This document shows, piece by piece, positions 1 to 12,267 of a stretch of 64,000 nucleotides of DNA; position 1 is the first letter of the stretch; every line of letters starts with the position of its first letter. Both the position numbers and the translations under genes were made by a program. Origin of the DNA: Quercus robur (taxonomy: Eukaryota; Streptophyta; Magnoliopsida; Fagales; Fagaceae); contig NC_065535.1 in assembly GCF_932294415.1 (NCBI RefSeq), positions 29,032,782 to 29,096,781 of the forward strand, read 5' to 3'. The notes under the pieces were generated by a model. The model did no database searches. It was not told the DNA's origin and was given only the letters and a program-made list of their open reading frames with translations.

Positions 1-543
1 AATAAAGGTATACAGTCCCAAAGAAAAGAGCTTGCTGTGCAATTGTCCCATTAATATGTCTCGATTCAAAGCACAAGCTAATTGTGTCCCATTAAAGTGT
101 CCCCTATGTGCATTTACTCAGGTGACCAATTAATACTATAATTTAATTAATCCTTCATAGTCTTCAATGCCAAAATTATGGTCAAAGACATTCTCAAAAA
201 AAAAAAAAAAAAATTATGGTCAAAGAAATCCGCAATCTAGTCATCCCCCAAAAAAGGGGGAAAAACAAAACTAAAAACTACTCTCTAACAGCCGTAAACG
301 ATTTGCCCACATCTCTTATCTATTTTTATATATGTTACGTTATATATGCTTATTGTCAAATGGTATTGAAATTCCAATGCCGTATTTTCATAAGAGTTTG
401 ATCACTTGTTGGCACATTCCAGTATTTTTTGGCGTTTAAATTCTCATTTTCTATTTCAACTATCGAATTAAGAGTCTAATTCTGATCACTTTTACACAAG
501 TCTATAATAGCAAGACACATTATCAAGTTAGTAAAAATTGTTT
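1..543. other. AT-rich intergenic DNA
   Basis: No gene, RNA or terminal repeat is recognisable here. The stretch is AT-rich with a run of A near 196-213. A short open frame around 216-401 has no coding character. Confidence 0.6.
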
Positions 544-551
544 GTAAATAT

Positions 552-1609
552 TAGGGCTATCCACGAGTCGGGTCGGGTCGGGTTTGGATCTGACCTGCAC
601 CCGACCCGATTGAACCGGGTGAACAGAAAATAGACCCGCGGCCGACCGGACTTTCGGGTCGAGCCTGACGGAGCGGGTCATCGGTTGAGCGGGTCGAAGC
701 CTCGAGTGATGTCGGGTCTCAAGCACAACAACATTTCAAAACCCAGAAAAATATTCTAAAAAAAAAACCATAACAATATTCAAAAAAAAAATAAAATCCC
801 AGAACAATCTTCTCAAAATCCAAATCAAAAACTCTATATCTATGAGACTAAAACAAAATCAAAACCTAGAACAATCTTTAAAAAAAAAAAACCCAGAACA
901 AAGAAATTAAAATCCAAACAAAAAACCCAAGATCTATGACTAAAACGAAAAATAGAGATTAAACCAACAGCAGCACCACCACTCCCTCCCTCACCACCAA
1001 CCAACACATCCATCACAAGATCAGTACAAATTTTTTTAAAGAAAAATATAACCTTTTTTACTGACCCACCATCAAAATGCACAGATCAGAGTATCAAGAG
1101 GGAGATTTCAAGTTGATCAGAGGAGGCTTATGGATTTTGAGACTCAACCAAGGACGAAGTGCAATGATGAAGGGGCAACGTCGGCAATAGGCTTGTGGAA
1201 CTTGAATCAGCGCCGACGGACTAGGCAACGTCGGCAAGGAGGTTAGGGTTAGGGGCAGCGACAAGGCCCACCTTGGTGATGGCGGCAGCAAGGAGGCCAG
1301 GTTAGGAATTTGAGTGAGAGATTAGAGAAAGTGAGAGTGAGAGATGAGAGAAAGTGAAAGAAATTCTTCTGAAACTCAACAGACCCATTAGGCCATCACC
1401 GTGTTTTTTCTTTTTAAAATTTTTGGGTCGGGCGGGTCGGTTTACACTGGTTAGAAGTCAAGGGACCCGAAACCGACCCGAAAAACCGAATTTTCAATAT
1501 TAATTGACCCGCACCCGACCCGTATGGACATTTGGATCCGTCCGTGGGCCTTCGGGTCGGATCGGGTTGGACGGGTGGACCAGGTCAGCCGGGTTGCTAG
1601 ACAGCCCTA
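552..1609. mobile_element. non-autonomous hAT-type element, 1,058 bp
   Basis: The element begins TAGGGCT and ends AGCCCTA. It is flanked by a perfect 8-bp direct repeat, GTAAATAT, at 544-551 and 1610-1617, the duplication size typical of hAT transposons. Both ends carry long subterminal stretches rich in GGGTCGG/CCGACCC, in opposite orientation, so each end can fold on the other over roughly 100-200 bp. The interior (about 720-1400) is AC-rich on one side and GA-rich on the other. No transposase is encoded, so it would depend on an enzyme supplied elsewhere. The clean duplication suggests a fairly recent insertion. Confidence 0.85.
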
Positions 1610-1714
1610 GTAAATATGCTTTATGTAAACTTACAATGTCAACTTATGTAATATGTATCCCATTAGGAATGACCAAAACTTGTGGGTGCTACCCAATCTA
1701 ACCTGACTCAAAGT

Positions 1715-2090
1715 TGGTACGTTTGGTACGTATGTTGTAATAGCTCCTATAATGAAATAGTTATTCATGTATAATAACAACTTGGCCATTTGATTGCATA
1801 TTTATTATATGGATTAATTATTATATTGAAATAACTATTCTTTAAATTGAAGAATAGCTATTTCTCTTTAAAATTGATGTAATAGTTATTCCTTAGTATA
1901 TATAATAGGTTTTAAAATTAATATATTTCCAAAAATATAAAGTTTTCTTATACATCATCTTTTACAAGTTTTTCATATGTAACAATCAAACTTATGGATA
2001 GTAATAATTATTCAATTACAATGTCTTTCATTCCCAGTAATAAAGATTACTATTCCTAATGTAGTCTACATTCAGTGTACCAAACGTACT
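1715..2090. mobile_element. MITE with GTACGTTTGGTAC ends
   Basis: The left end carries GTACGTTTGGTAC at 1717-1729 and the right end carries its exact complement at 2077-2089. The interior is AT-rich, non-coding and about 350 bp long. I could not identify an unambiguous target-site duplication, so the superfamily is left open and the ends are good to a few bases. Confidence 0.65.
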
Positions 2091-3573
2091 CTTAGTTTTG
2101 CTCAACTTGCTAGAGAATTTTGACTACTTGGATTGAAAGTATTGATATCATTAGTATAATTGTTTCCCATAAAATGCAAGATTGACATAATTTGTTGGCA
2201 AAATTTCCTTTAAAATCTATGAGGAAATATGTTAAACGAGAGGAAAGTTACGTTTACAACACTTTCATAACAAATTTTAATCTAAATCCACTATTCACAT
2301 CACTTTTTCAACCACTAGTAATAATCTACTATCTAAAATTTGTAATGAAAATGAAAAGCACATATCAATTATATCAATCTTTCTATTAATCACTAATTTT
2401 CTATGTGCATGCCATTAGTATCATTTCAAAATAAACTTTTAATGAGGGGTTAAACTTTAAAAATAAATTCTTACTTTTATTGCTTTGACTAATCAAAAGA
2501 TTCAGAACTACAGTAAGAAAGAAGCCTAACATATAGTGATGTTATTAACATTCCCACATAAAAAAAACGTTTGACATGAAAAATGTTTAATAAGGAAATA
2601 TATCAATTGATAGTTTAAAAATGTCACCAATCTGTGAAAAAAATTTCTAATCAATTATCATTAATGGATTTCGCTAAATCATGAGAATGTATGTACGTGA
2701 TGCATCTTTGAGACATTACGCATGTTTAAAATTTTGAATCCATACATCTATTATAATGTTAGTTAAAAAAAAGGTTTGGGTGCAAAATCATGTTTTTAAC
2801 TTAAAATTATTATCAAGAGTTTTGTAACTTAATTGACACCTCTTTATGCACAAAGTTCTTGGAGGTCTAAGGAGAAATGGTTCGCATTATTTAAACATAT
2901 TGTAACTATCTAAAATAATAATAATAAATAAATAAATAAATTTATTTATTTATAAAAAAAAATTTAAAATAAAAAATAAAAAAAGGTTCAGGTCAAGTCT
3001 AGGTATCTGCATGTCATAGTTCGGGTAGGGATCATGGACAACAAGTAGTAATCGGATTTCCAAGGTTGAGTATCCACGGGTAAAATGTTTGGGTTGGGTT
3101 CAGTTATACCCGACCCAAACCATCCGTAGTAGATTATGAAACTCCCTGAATTTTCGCCATGTGATAATACATCCTGGAAACCAAAAAAATGTTCCGCAAT
3201 TTGCAGGGAATGTGTAAGGTAGCATTTTCCTTCTTAGGATAGATATAATTTTTTGGTAACTTATTTCCTTATTTACTTCGTCATTTTAGAGGCCTGCAGG
3301 CAATGTCACTTCACAAGGTAAAAGTTCTTGTGTTTCTTTTTAGAAGTTAGCTCACTAGCCACACTATCTGAAACAACCACATTTGCTCATGGTTTGAGTA
3401 CAGCAGTGTTTGAGAGCTTAGATTTCATCAGAGCAAAAGAAAGCTTTCAAATTGCAAGCTGAAAAATAAATTGGGTTCAAATTATATTTTATATAACTTT
3501 TAAAAATCTTACATCATCATTCAATAATTTTTTTTGTTAGATATATATTTTGACAAATTTACTACATTAGAAT
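2091..3573. other. AT-rich intergenic DNA
   Basis: No coding signal is seen. A TAA/TAAA simple repeat with an inverted partner lies at about 2919-2960. The stretch at 2990-3130 contains GGGTTGGGTTC/ACCCGACCC-like motifs that may be a remnant of the same kind of hAT element as at 552-1609, but no ends are visible. Confidence 0.5.
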
Positions 3574-3578
3574 ATATT

Positions 3579-4208
3579 TGTAGGGACACGATTTTTAACG
3601 ACCCATAGATGACGTTGGGCTCGTATGTAAAGAGTCCGAACAATATGATTTGTAGATAATGGGTTTGAAAGGCTAGCCCTTAGTCGCCGGGCAGCAGTCT
3701 GGTCCTGATTGTATGGGAACTCATACAAAAGTGGGTTTGGCTGGAATAGCTAGGCTTTACATCGATATAACTTTAAGGGTCTGGTTCCTTGGATCTGGTC
3801 TCAGGAGCCTCCTCTTTTGTCTCAGCTTTCTTTCCCTTTTATACTAGTATTCCCCTCCCGTTCTTCACCTACGTGTCCATTTTTCCTTGTTTGGGGCAGT
3901 TATTCGTCTTATCAATCCATACGTCAGAGTGGTTGGGAAAAGCTGGATAGCATGGTATGAGTATGGGCTTGTCAGGCGCTGGGCTCCGCATTAGGGTGTT
4001 GGCAGCTTTCTCCCTTGTACTGCTCTTGTACCGAATTTTTCCTTTTTTTCAGGCGTTTTTGTGAGATGTTGGACGTGAGGTCGTCCTCGGCCACATCCTT
4101 GGGCCTTCAAGGAGCTTTCATTGAGCGTCCTCAGCAGCAAGGCTTATCGGACTGGGCTTTGGGCCCTTAACACCAAGTGGGCTGGGACCTCAGATTTCGG
4201 GCCCCACA
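3579..4208. mobile_element. solo LTR, 630 bp
   Basis: The sequence begins TGTAGGGACACG and ends GGGCCCCACA, the TG...CA ends of a plant LTR. A perfect 5-bp target-site duplication, ATATT, flanks it at 3574-3578 and 4209-4213. No internal retrotransposon sequence and no second LTR is adjacent, so this is a solo LTR left by recombination between the two LTRs of one element. It is much richer in G+C than the surrounding DNA. Ty3/Gypsy is the likelier superfamily from its general look, but one LTR cannot settle that. Confidence 0.85.
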
Positions 4209-4213
4209 ATATT

Positions 4214-5139
4214 TATTCTTATATCTTTTATGCTTGCAAAATTTGAAGATGATGAGAAATTCATAACTATTTTATTAATAAATTAAATGTTTAAAATTCA
4301 TTTTTTTATATTTTAAAAATATACATAAAACATTTTTTTTTTTTATGAATTGAATAATAAATAACATCATATTAATATAAAATTTGGCATGCATGTTTAG
4401 AAAAATGAAAACGTATAATTTAATAGGACAATTTTTTAAAATATTAATCTAATAAAAATTTGTTGAGTGGTGTGACATTGAGAAAGACTTAGACCATGTA
4501 TTTTTAATTTTGGCCTCATTTATTTATATAAAGAGTGTCTTGGTGGCTTGGTACTAATATGATAGGTTTTTTACCTTTTATTTTTTAATTGAGAAATTAA
4601 TTTCTAAAACTACTCCTATTATTACTTATATTACAAATGTTGAATAAATGTAATTGGTGCTACCTCCACTAAAGAATCTAGCTTCATCACCTACGATAGC
4701 TTCCTATGGTGGTTGCTTTGGTACGGATGCGGTCAAATCCGTTAGTCATGGGTGGTTGATGAACAACCCTACATATAGGGAGATAATCTTTTTCCATTTC
4801 TTAAAACCTTCATTCCCTATGTATTGATTAGGAACTTAACCTGTCATATTCTAGATTATGTGGATTGGATTAGAAAAGTCTAGATTATGTGGATTGGATT
4901 AGAAAAGTGTACGTATATTGTTATTTGAGCACATCGTGTTGACATATTGATTGTTTACTAAGTGAAATTGAGCTATATAAATAATTATGATAAACTTCAA
5001 TTATGATTTGAGTAGTTCTTTTGTGATTTAATACAAATGTTACTGGTGATTCTTCGTACGTACTTGAGTTATTAATTACAAATGTTGAGATAGAGAGAGA
5101 GAAAGAGTCAATTTTGTTACTATCACTATCAATTTTATT
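4214..5139. other. AT-rich intergenic DNA
   Basis: No gene or transposon ends are seen. The only structure is a short tandem duplication listed separately (4850-4907). Confidence 0.5.
4850..4907. repeat. 29-bp tandem duplication
   Basis: A 29-bp unit beginning TCTAGATTATGTGG occurs twice head to tail (4850-4878 and 4879-4907) without visible differences, so it is a recent local duplication. Confidence 0.85.
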
Positions 5140-5147
5140 ACTGGTGG

Positions 5148-7652
5148 TAGGGGCGAAGCCAAAGGGGGCGGGGGGCGAGAGGGGGCAACTGCCCCCAACT
5201 CCACTAGATATTTCACATAAATACTACTATTAAGCAAACTGCCCTCGACAATAAAAACAAAATACTCCACACTTGATACTTGAGAACAATGAAACTTGAC
5301 AAGCTGACACCAAAAGGAAGGGGAAAAAAAAGTTACTACGTAGTCTTTAACACTCTAAAGGCTATGGGCCTGTTTAGTAAGGTAACTCAAACAACAGTTT
5401 TTAATATTTAAATACTGAAAACTATGGGCCCCAAAAAAACAACGCGTTTGGTAAGAAATAATTTTTAGGAGTGTTTGAGTTACGTTTTTCATTTTAAGGT
5501 TTTTAAACACTGAATTTAGAAAACTTCTCTTACTTTTTTGTTTTCAAATAACATTGGTCAATGACACTTTTGTAAATAAATAAATAAATAGTAGGTCACA
5601 CTGATTAAATTACATGTCATCACTTAAAAAAAAAAAAAAAAACATACACATACCAAATACACAATTATGTTTTTTCACTTTTGAAAAGACGTTATTAGAA
5701 ATATAGTTCCAAACATATTTTTTGCATTATGAGTACTTTAAATACGTGTTTTCACAACACTTTCTAAGCTACAATTTTCGCATCATTTTGAACAAGAATA
5801 CTCAAACACCTCTACTATCATACCAATCTTGTCCCATGCTTTTTTTCCTTATTCCAAATTTACCCTTTATAATCACTCACAGTCTCACTACACTTTTTCT
5901 TGCTAATCACCTTTTTAGAAAAACTTTCTCAATGCACCTTAACCAAAAGTCCACAAGGCTTTAATTACTGGATCCTATAATTTACACATAATAATAATAA
6001 TAATAATTACAAAATTACTTATGTCCATATACTAAAAAAACCTCTATGTTTAAAAAAAAACTCACTACCATTTTTTTTTTGTGACTTTTTTACAATTACA
6101 AATGATGTTGTTTTGCTATAGATCCAAAAATTTAAATACTTTGAAGAATTAAGGAAAAAAAAAAAACTTTATTTTTTCATATATATATTTTTTAAGCAAT
6201 CAAGGTGGTGAGATGCACATACAAAATTTATTTCTATACTCTTATTACTTTTACATTGATTTATCTAAATTAGATATTTAAAATTTATGTATTTAGATTA
6301 GTCTCTTATATTAATTGTTACTAGTTTGTAACCCCATGCATATGCATAGATATACTTAAAGATATACAATAAAATGCATAATATAATTCCTATATATATA
6401 ATTTAAATACTATTGATAGTCATTTTTATATTTTGTTAACTCTTTAAAAAAAAATTGTATGGATATTATTAGATAAAAAATGTAAATTGTCCATTTTTTT
6501 TTTAAATTATTGTGAAGAACTTTTTGTTTTTTTATGATTCATTTATTTTAAACTCTTTGATTTTTGTACTTAATAACTCAATTGGATAAATATTTATGAT
6601 GTAGTCCTACATTTGATTTAAAATTAAGAAATAAAACTCTTTAAGAATAAATAATTTAGAACACATGGCGCAAAATTGGAACTCTAATTTGGAATTCTAA
6701 TTTGAGTTTCTCTCAGCTTCACCTATTATTATTATAAAGGTGGGTTTTGGTTCTTTGGTCCAAAAGATGAATGGATTAAGGCCTAAACAGCCCAACACAA
6801 TAAATTTGTGGAGAGTGGACTGAAAAACTAGGCTTCAATGAAGTGACGACACCCGTAGTAGGCCAAAGATGGTAAGAGAGCAAGGAAAAATAATGAATAG
6901 ACAAATATGATGCACAAAAATTCTTCCTCGGCAACGTCCGAGGAGAGTAGCTCTTGAATATATTTCTCTGGGATTTGATTACAGTTCCTTTTCTTAATAC
7001 TAGGATGTTTTCTCTACATATTCCCCCCCCCCCTTCCTTTGGAGGGTTTCTTGCATTATATAGCTCTCTTCAGGCGATCTTAGCCCTCCATTTGTTGATT
7101 GCCCAGTCCATTGCTTGAGTGCTTGTCCCATCAGACACCTTTTCAAATCTCTGGTGAGTTGCAGCGGCTAAGGTAGCACTGTTCAAGAGTCTTCTCCAAA
7201 TAAATGCAGCCTTGAGATTTGGTGGGATGCATTGAATGTGGAAGCAGTCACCATCCCTCTAGTCATGTCAGGGCTAACCCCCTCTCCGAAGCTTTTTCTC
7301 AACAGCAGGACTTCCTCTAACAATGTGCCACTGATGTAGCCTTACTGTCCGAGCATATAACCTCCTCGGCACGATAATGGGCTCTTCGGCCATGGACATG
7401 ACACACGGCACAAGTACCTTACCTAAATTCTTGTGCCCCACATTTATATATATAGATTAATAATGAATTGATTATTTTCCTTCATTTATTTTGATGATAT
7501 GAAATTAAAAAAATTACTTTCATTTTTATTTATTTTGATTAACAATTCTTTGTTGTTTTTAATATTGATTAATATTTTTTAAGTTAATTTCATCTTTCAA
7601 TCTTGTTCTTTTCATCTTGCCCGCCTAAATTAAAATTCTGGATCTGTCACTG
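5148..7652. mobile_element. hAT-type remnant, about 2.5 kb, with nested LTR
   Basis: The left end reads TAGGGGCGAAGCC and the right end, read on the other strand, CAGTGACAGATCC. Both are variants of the CAGTGGCGGAGCC type of hAT terminus common in plants. A perfect 8-bp direct repeat, ACTGGTGG, flanks the unit at 5140-5147 and 7653-7660. No transposase remains; most of the interior is AT-rich. An LTR-like segment at 6741-7442 sits inside and must have arrived later. The diverged termini suggest an older insertion than the hAT unit at 552-1609. Confidence 0.7.
6741..7442. mobile_element. LTR-like relic nested in hAT element
   Basis: A segment of higher G+C than its surroundings starts TGGGTTTTGG and ends GTGCCCCACA, with a TATA-like stretch (CATTATATAGC) near 7053-7063. 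It resembles a solo LTR of a plant Gypsy element and contains TCCGAGGAG motifs also present in the LTR at 32335. No target-site duplication is visible, so the left boundary is approximate. Confidence 0.6.
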
Positions 7653-7660
7653 ACTGGTGG

Positions 7661-8843
7661 AGTTAAGGCATTAACAACGCATATTTTTGGCTGCCATGAT
7701 AATTGACAAACTTCCCTTCCTCTTGCTACTGCTCTAATTAACATAGTTTCAAAGCAAAGATTTGAAATGAATTATTTGGATAGGAGGTATGGGAGGCTAA
7801 TTAGCGTCTGATGATGCCCTATGTGTTATTGTCGAACGAGAGAGAGGTACTAGTCTCTTTGATATTAATGGTTTATTTGCATGCATGCATGCATGCACAC
7901 ATGCGTGCGTATGGATGAGTCAGGTCGCATATATGGATTTTATTATCTTTGCTTTGTCATTGTCGTCGTCATCTTTGCGCATATAATCCTAATGTTCTTA
8001 TCCAAAAAGAAAGAATATTTAATGTCTATGAATATGAAAGGACAATTAATTATTAGGTGCAAGAAACAATTTCATAAAACACTTGCATTAAGATAGTGTG
8101 ATATGCATGTACTCATGTAAATAATAATAATAATAATAATAATAATAAACATATACATATAATATCATTAATTATTTAACAATCATTTGCAAAAAATAAT
8201 TAAAATTTGAAATAACCGTGTTTTGATCAACTTATTAAAGTTTTTGTAAAAGATTGTAACAATATATATATATATATATATATTATGTAACTAAGTCTTT
8301 AGATTAGACATATAAATTTCTTCCTCTTTTTCTTTTTGTTTAGTATTTTTTGTTTTTTATTTTTGTAAAAAATTAATGCAATTGATTAGCACGTCTAGAA
8401 CTTAGCTCAATTGATTAAGTATTAGATGCAAATATTTTTAGTAAATATGATACTAATTCCTAATTAAAGTTTAGTTGCCAAGAGTCATATAACTTAATTG
8501 GTAGACACCTTTTCGTATTTCCAATGGAGGTTAAATTCTCTGCTCTTAAATATCAAATTAAAAAAAAAAAAAATTAGTTGCGTAAGTTCAATTTACTTTT
8601 TCAATAAATGTTTTGGCCTGAAAAAGTGGAAAATCCTTTTTTTTTTAAAGAAAATTAGCCTTTTCAAAATTTGAAAACAAAACTTAAAAAGGAAAAAAAA
8701 AAAAAAAAAAACTTTAAAAATGGGGAAAAAAGTGATAGTAACCGGCATAGTGTCACGTCTTTCTTTTTAACTTTAACCAAGCATGCCGACATGAAGTACT
8801 TTTCCAACATAGAATATACAAAATGAGCATTTCCTCAACAAAA

Positions 8844-8886
<43 letters not shown>

Positions 8887-9037
8887 AAATGAGCACGCCT
8901 TGGACTTGCAAGGTTATCTTCTTTTTTGCTAGATTTACATTATTATTATTATTTTTTTTTTTTGGGCGGCTCGCAACTATTCAAAATCCTTATTGTCAAA
9001 CTCACCACTAAATAATACTGTAGTCATTTTTATATAT
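7661..9037. other. AT-rich intergenic DNA with simple repeats
   Basis: No gene is recognised. Simple repeats include GCAT units at about 7879-7895, ATA units at 8120-8146, AT units at 8264-8282, and an A-run followed by TA and CA units at 8839-8885. Open frames here translate only these repeats. Confidence 0.55.
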
Positions 9038-9040
9038 TAA

Positions 9041-10351
9041 CGCTATGTTTGTTTAGTTGGAAAACCTTCTGTAAAGATAGTTTTTCACATTTTCTAGTGT
9101 TTGGTAGTACAAAAAAAACATGGTCAATGGAAAACTATCTTTGGTCAACGGAAAACTCTAATAAAAATAAGGCTTATTTTCTATAAGTTGTTTTCCAAAT
9201 TTTTTTTTTGGAAAACAATCTCTCTCATGCGTTGCATCTCCTATAAATATTATCTTCGTCTATAGCCATGGGAAATATAATTTTTTGGCTCCTCTCTCTC
9301 ATGGTAAGTTTTCTCACTTTTTCTCTTTTCCCTTTGCTTTTTCTCTCCTCACACCCTCACCGTCACTAACTCTGGTCTCTCTTCTTCCCATAGATCTCTC
9401 TCTTTAACTGTCTCTCCTCTCTCTTTTCTCCATGTTTCTCTTCCCCTCTGTAACACAATTCTCTAATTAAATTTTTCTTTACTTCACTGATCGATCAATA
9501 GCTCCGACTTGCAAAGGAGAACAAATTTATAGAGGTAATTATTTCATTCCTCTACCAAAATCCCAATTCTTTACTTTGAATTTCAAGCTCGATTTTCTTT
9601 TTTCTCTAAGAAATTTTCGGTTTGATAGATTCCAGGTAGAAGTTACTTCTTTTTCGTACATAAAGTGCAAAAAAAAATAAAAAATAAAAAATAATAATAA
9701 AAGAAGAAGAAGAAAGAATGAAAGAAGTAAAAGATGAAAATTTTAAACATAGTACCTATATTGCTCTAAATTGCTTTTACATGGGACAATCTTTACCGTG
9801 GACTAATAATATTGTTATATAATGAATGATAATTGTTTAGGAGAATTGCATTTGTTGACAAATACATTTTTTTTTTGGCAAATACTATGTAGTGATGATA
9901 TATTATGCAGTACATTATGTAAATACATAATTTAGAGTAATATTGAAGACTTGTGGTTGACCATAGTAGACAAATGGTTGATATGTGTGTGTGTACGTAC
10001 GTTACTGTTTATATATATGAGCAAGATGAGTGATAGTGATCATAAAAATTTGAAAACTAATTAATTTTGATTGTATCTATTGTCAAAATTTTAGATTATT
10101 TAGTATGAAAACCAAATTCATTCTTGGTTTTTTTTATTTATAATGATTACATTAGTTAGTTTACATAATATACATGTTTTAAATTACACAAGAAATATTT
10201 TAAAAAATTGCATACCAAACACCAGAAAACATTCTCAAGCGCATTTTCAATGTCGTTATCAAACACTGAAAAATAAGACAGTTTTCTAGAAAATGCTCTT
10301 TGGAAAATGAACCATTTTCCAGAAAACGTTAATGCTGAAACAAACAGAGCG
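9041..10351. mobile_element. PIF/Harbinger-like non-autonomous element, 1.3 kb
   Basis: The left end CGCTATGTTTGTTTAG and the right end, complemented, CGCTCTGTTTGTTTCAG are imperfect inverted repeats. The resemblance extends inward through a shared TTTTCTGG/AGTGTTTGGT block for about 100 bp. The unit is flanked by TAA on both sides (9038-9040 and 10352-10354), the three-base duplication used by PIF/Harbinger elements. The interior has a CT-rich stretch (9280-9470) but no transposase. A three-base duplication is weak evidence, so the superfamily is tentative. Confidence 0.55.
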
Positions 10352-10354
10352 TAA

Positions 10355-11696
10355 ACTTTCACATAGCAAATTGCAGAGTGACTTGTGGCATATTCCATAT
10401 TGACTATGACGTCCAAATGAATGGGAACTCAAATATGCGGGCACGATGATAAGGATAATTATAAAAGTTTGGACCTGCAAGAACCTGGCTTATAATCCGG
10501 ATATATACTTTTTTCTTTTTTTGCTGGGTTATCCGGATATATACTTACAGCTTCTCTTATCATTTAATTTAATTGACTTCTCAAAGAAAAAAGCCATTGC
10601 TAGATATTTGCATAATTTCCTCACTGTCTCTAACCATGACAGAGAAATATTGCCTCAGCCCTTACGCACAATTAGCCCCATATCTATCTATCGTTATCTT
10701 TAACACATGGGTCCCATTGGATAAGGCAGAACCCACCACATAAATCCCACTCTTTCCTTTCTTCCCCTTTTTCTTTTTATCTTTTCTTGTTTTCTGGTTA
10801 TATCCTTAGTTCATTCTATCCAACCAAATATTGTAGCTGCACTTATGTTTGATGATACTATTGGGAAAATTACTTAATATTTCAAGAGTAATATTTCATT
10901 CTTTAACATGACTGGTAGATTACGCTATGAATTTAATTAGGAAGATTCAGTATTATTGATTTTTTTTTTTATGGTTCAAGGATAACTTGCTCTTTGTAGT
11001 TATCCAAATCAAAATACGTTAATAGCACTAGCAAGTAGCAACCAAATTCCCTCCTGGAAAATACTATAACTAAGGGAAAGTTTTAGAAGTTAGTGTGGAG
11101 TGTGGACAACTAATTTGCTGGAGTATGGTATGAAATGGTCTTAAGCACGTGCTCTTGCTTTGAATTGCATTTAGAAAACGTGTAATTAGTCACATGTTTG
11201 CTATCTAGCAAATTTTATCCCTAATTGTTGGCATTTTTTGAGAGAAAGAGAGAGAGAATTATATTGAAATCTTATGCTGACATTAGGCACATATTATTTC
11301 TCTCCAATTACCATTATGTCTATCTAGCTAATTTAAAATATCAATACTTTGGTAGGAGTGGATTTTAATTTTAATATATTGGTAGAAGTGGATTTTAATT
11401 TTAATATATTGGTAGAAGTAGATTTTAATTAGCTTAACTGGTAAAATCTCTTAATTTCAAATAATGAATTTGTAATCATTTCAAATAAGGAATTTGAGAT
11501 CAATTCAAATCTACTTAAGAAAAAAAGAAATCTATTAGCGTCCTAGTCTAATAAGAAAGAGCAATAATCACAAAAAGGACATCATAGTTTCAAATCCTAT
11601 CATATTTATATTTAAAAAAAATGCATATAAAAATATGTTTCTTTTTTAGTTAATTATTTACTATAATCTCTCGTTATCATACCAAGAGATTAGGTT
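10355..11696. other. intergenic DNA
   Basis: No gene is recognised. A small duplication of an ATCCGGATATATACTT segment is seen at about 10495-10510 and 10530-10545, and a 30-bp minisatellite is listed separately. Confidence 0.5.
11351..11430. repeat. 30-bp minisatellite, 2.7 copies
   Basis: Units at 11351-11380, 11381-11410 and 11411-11430 (partial) begin GGTAG[GA]AGT and differ by one or two bases. Confidence 0.9.
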
Positions 11697-11848
11697 GTAT
11701 TTTTCAAGCCCAAATCTTCTATCCAATTTTTCCTATCCCACTCTATCTCTATGCTTCACAAATAAAAAATTATCAAGTTTCCACCTACTTAATTAAATGC
11801 TAATTTTCTACCTTCTCTTATTTCAGTTTCCTAAAATAAATAAATTAA

Positions 11849-12182
11849 GGGATAATTACACATAACCCACCTGTGGTTTGGGCGAAAATCACTTTGCCTA
11901 CCCGTGGTTTGAAAAGTATCACTTAACCCACCTGAGGTATGTTTCCGTCACTCTCCGTAACCCACCTCGGTCTCTGCCGTTACAAAAACACCTTGTAACC
12001 CCAAAACAGAACATAACGCGAATCAAAACCCCCAAAACTCAAACACGTTTCGAGAGAGACACCCAAGGTGCAATCAGGCTTGTTCTTCGCGGTTTGGAGC
12101 GTGTGGAGAGGGAGAAAGCACTTCTTTTGCATCATCGAACCTGGGCAAGGTATGTGTGATGTTTTTTCATCTGCATTTGGGT
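11849..12182 (+). repeat. left TIR with promoter and first exon of the GRF gene
   Basis: This is the left 334-bp terminal inverted repeat. It pairs with 17231-17564 with only scattered mismatches. A splice donor, CAAG|GTATGT, lies at 12149/12150. The matching acceptor at 12249, just before the GRF start codon, implies a 100-bp 5'-UTR intron (12150-12249). As in MuDR, the TIR probably supplies the promoter for the inward-facing gene; no clear TATA box was identified. Confidence 0.85.
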
Positions 12183-12267
12183 CTGTTCCTGATTTAGGGT
12201 TTCAGATTTTGTTCAAGTGTGAACTTACTGTGTGAAAGTCTAAATCCAGGAATCGTGGTATGTTGAG

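Noticed and set aside
840-1291. Small minus-strand frames inside the hAT element
   Set aside because: Low complexity, no family resemblance, and the element is non-autonomous.
5386-5960. A separate MITE starting GGGCCTGTTTAGTAAGG
   Set aside because: No inverted partner for this end and no duplication could be found.
11878-12159. Plus-strand frame of 93 codons in the left TIR (and its twin in the right TIR)
   Set aside because: The same frame appears in both TIRs because they are copies; it uses untranslated first-exon sequence and crosses the splice donor.
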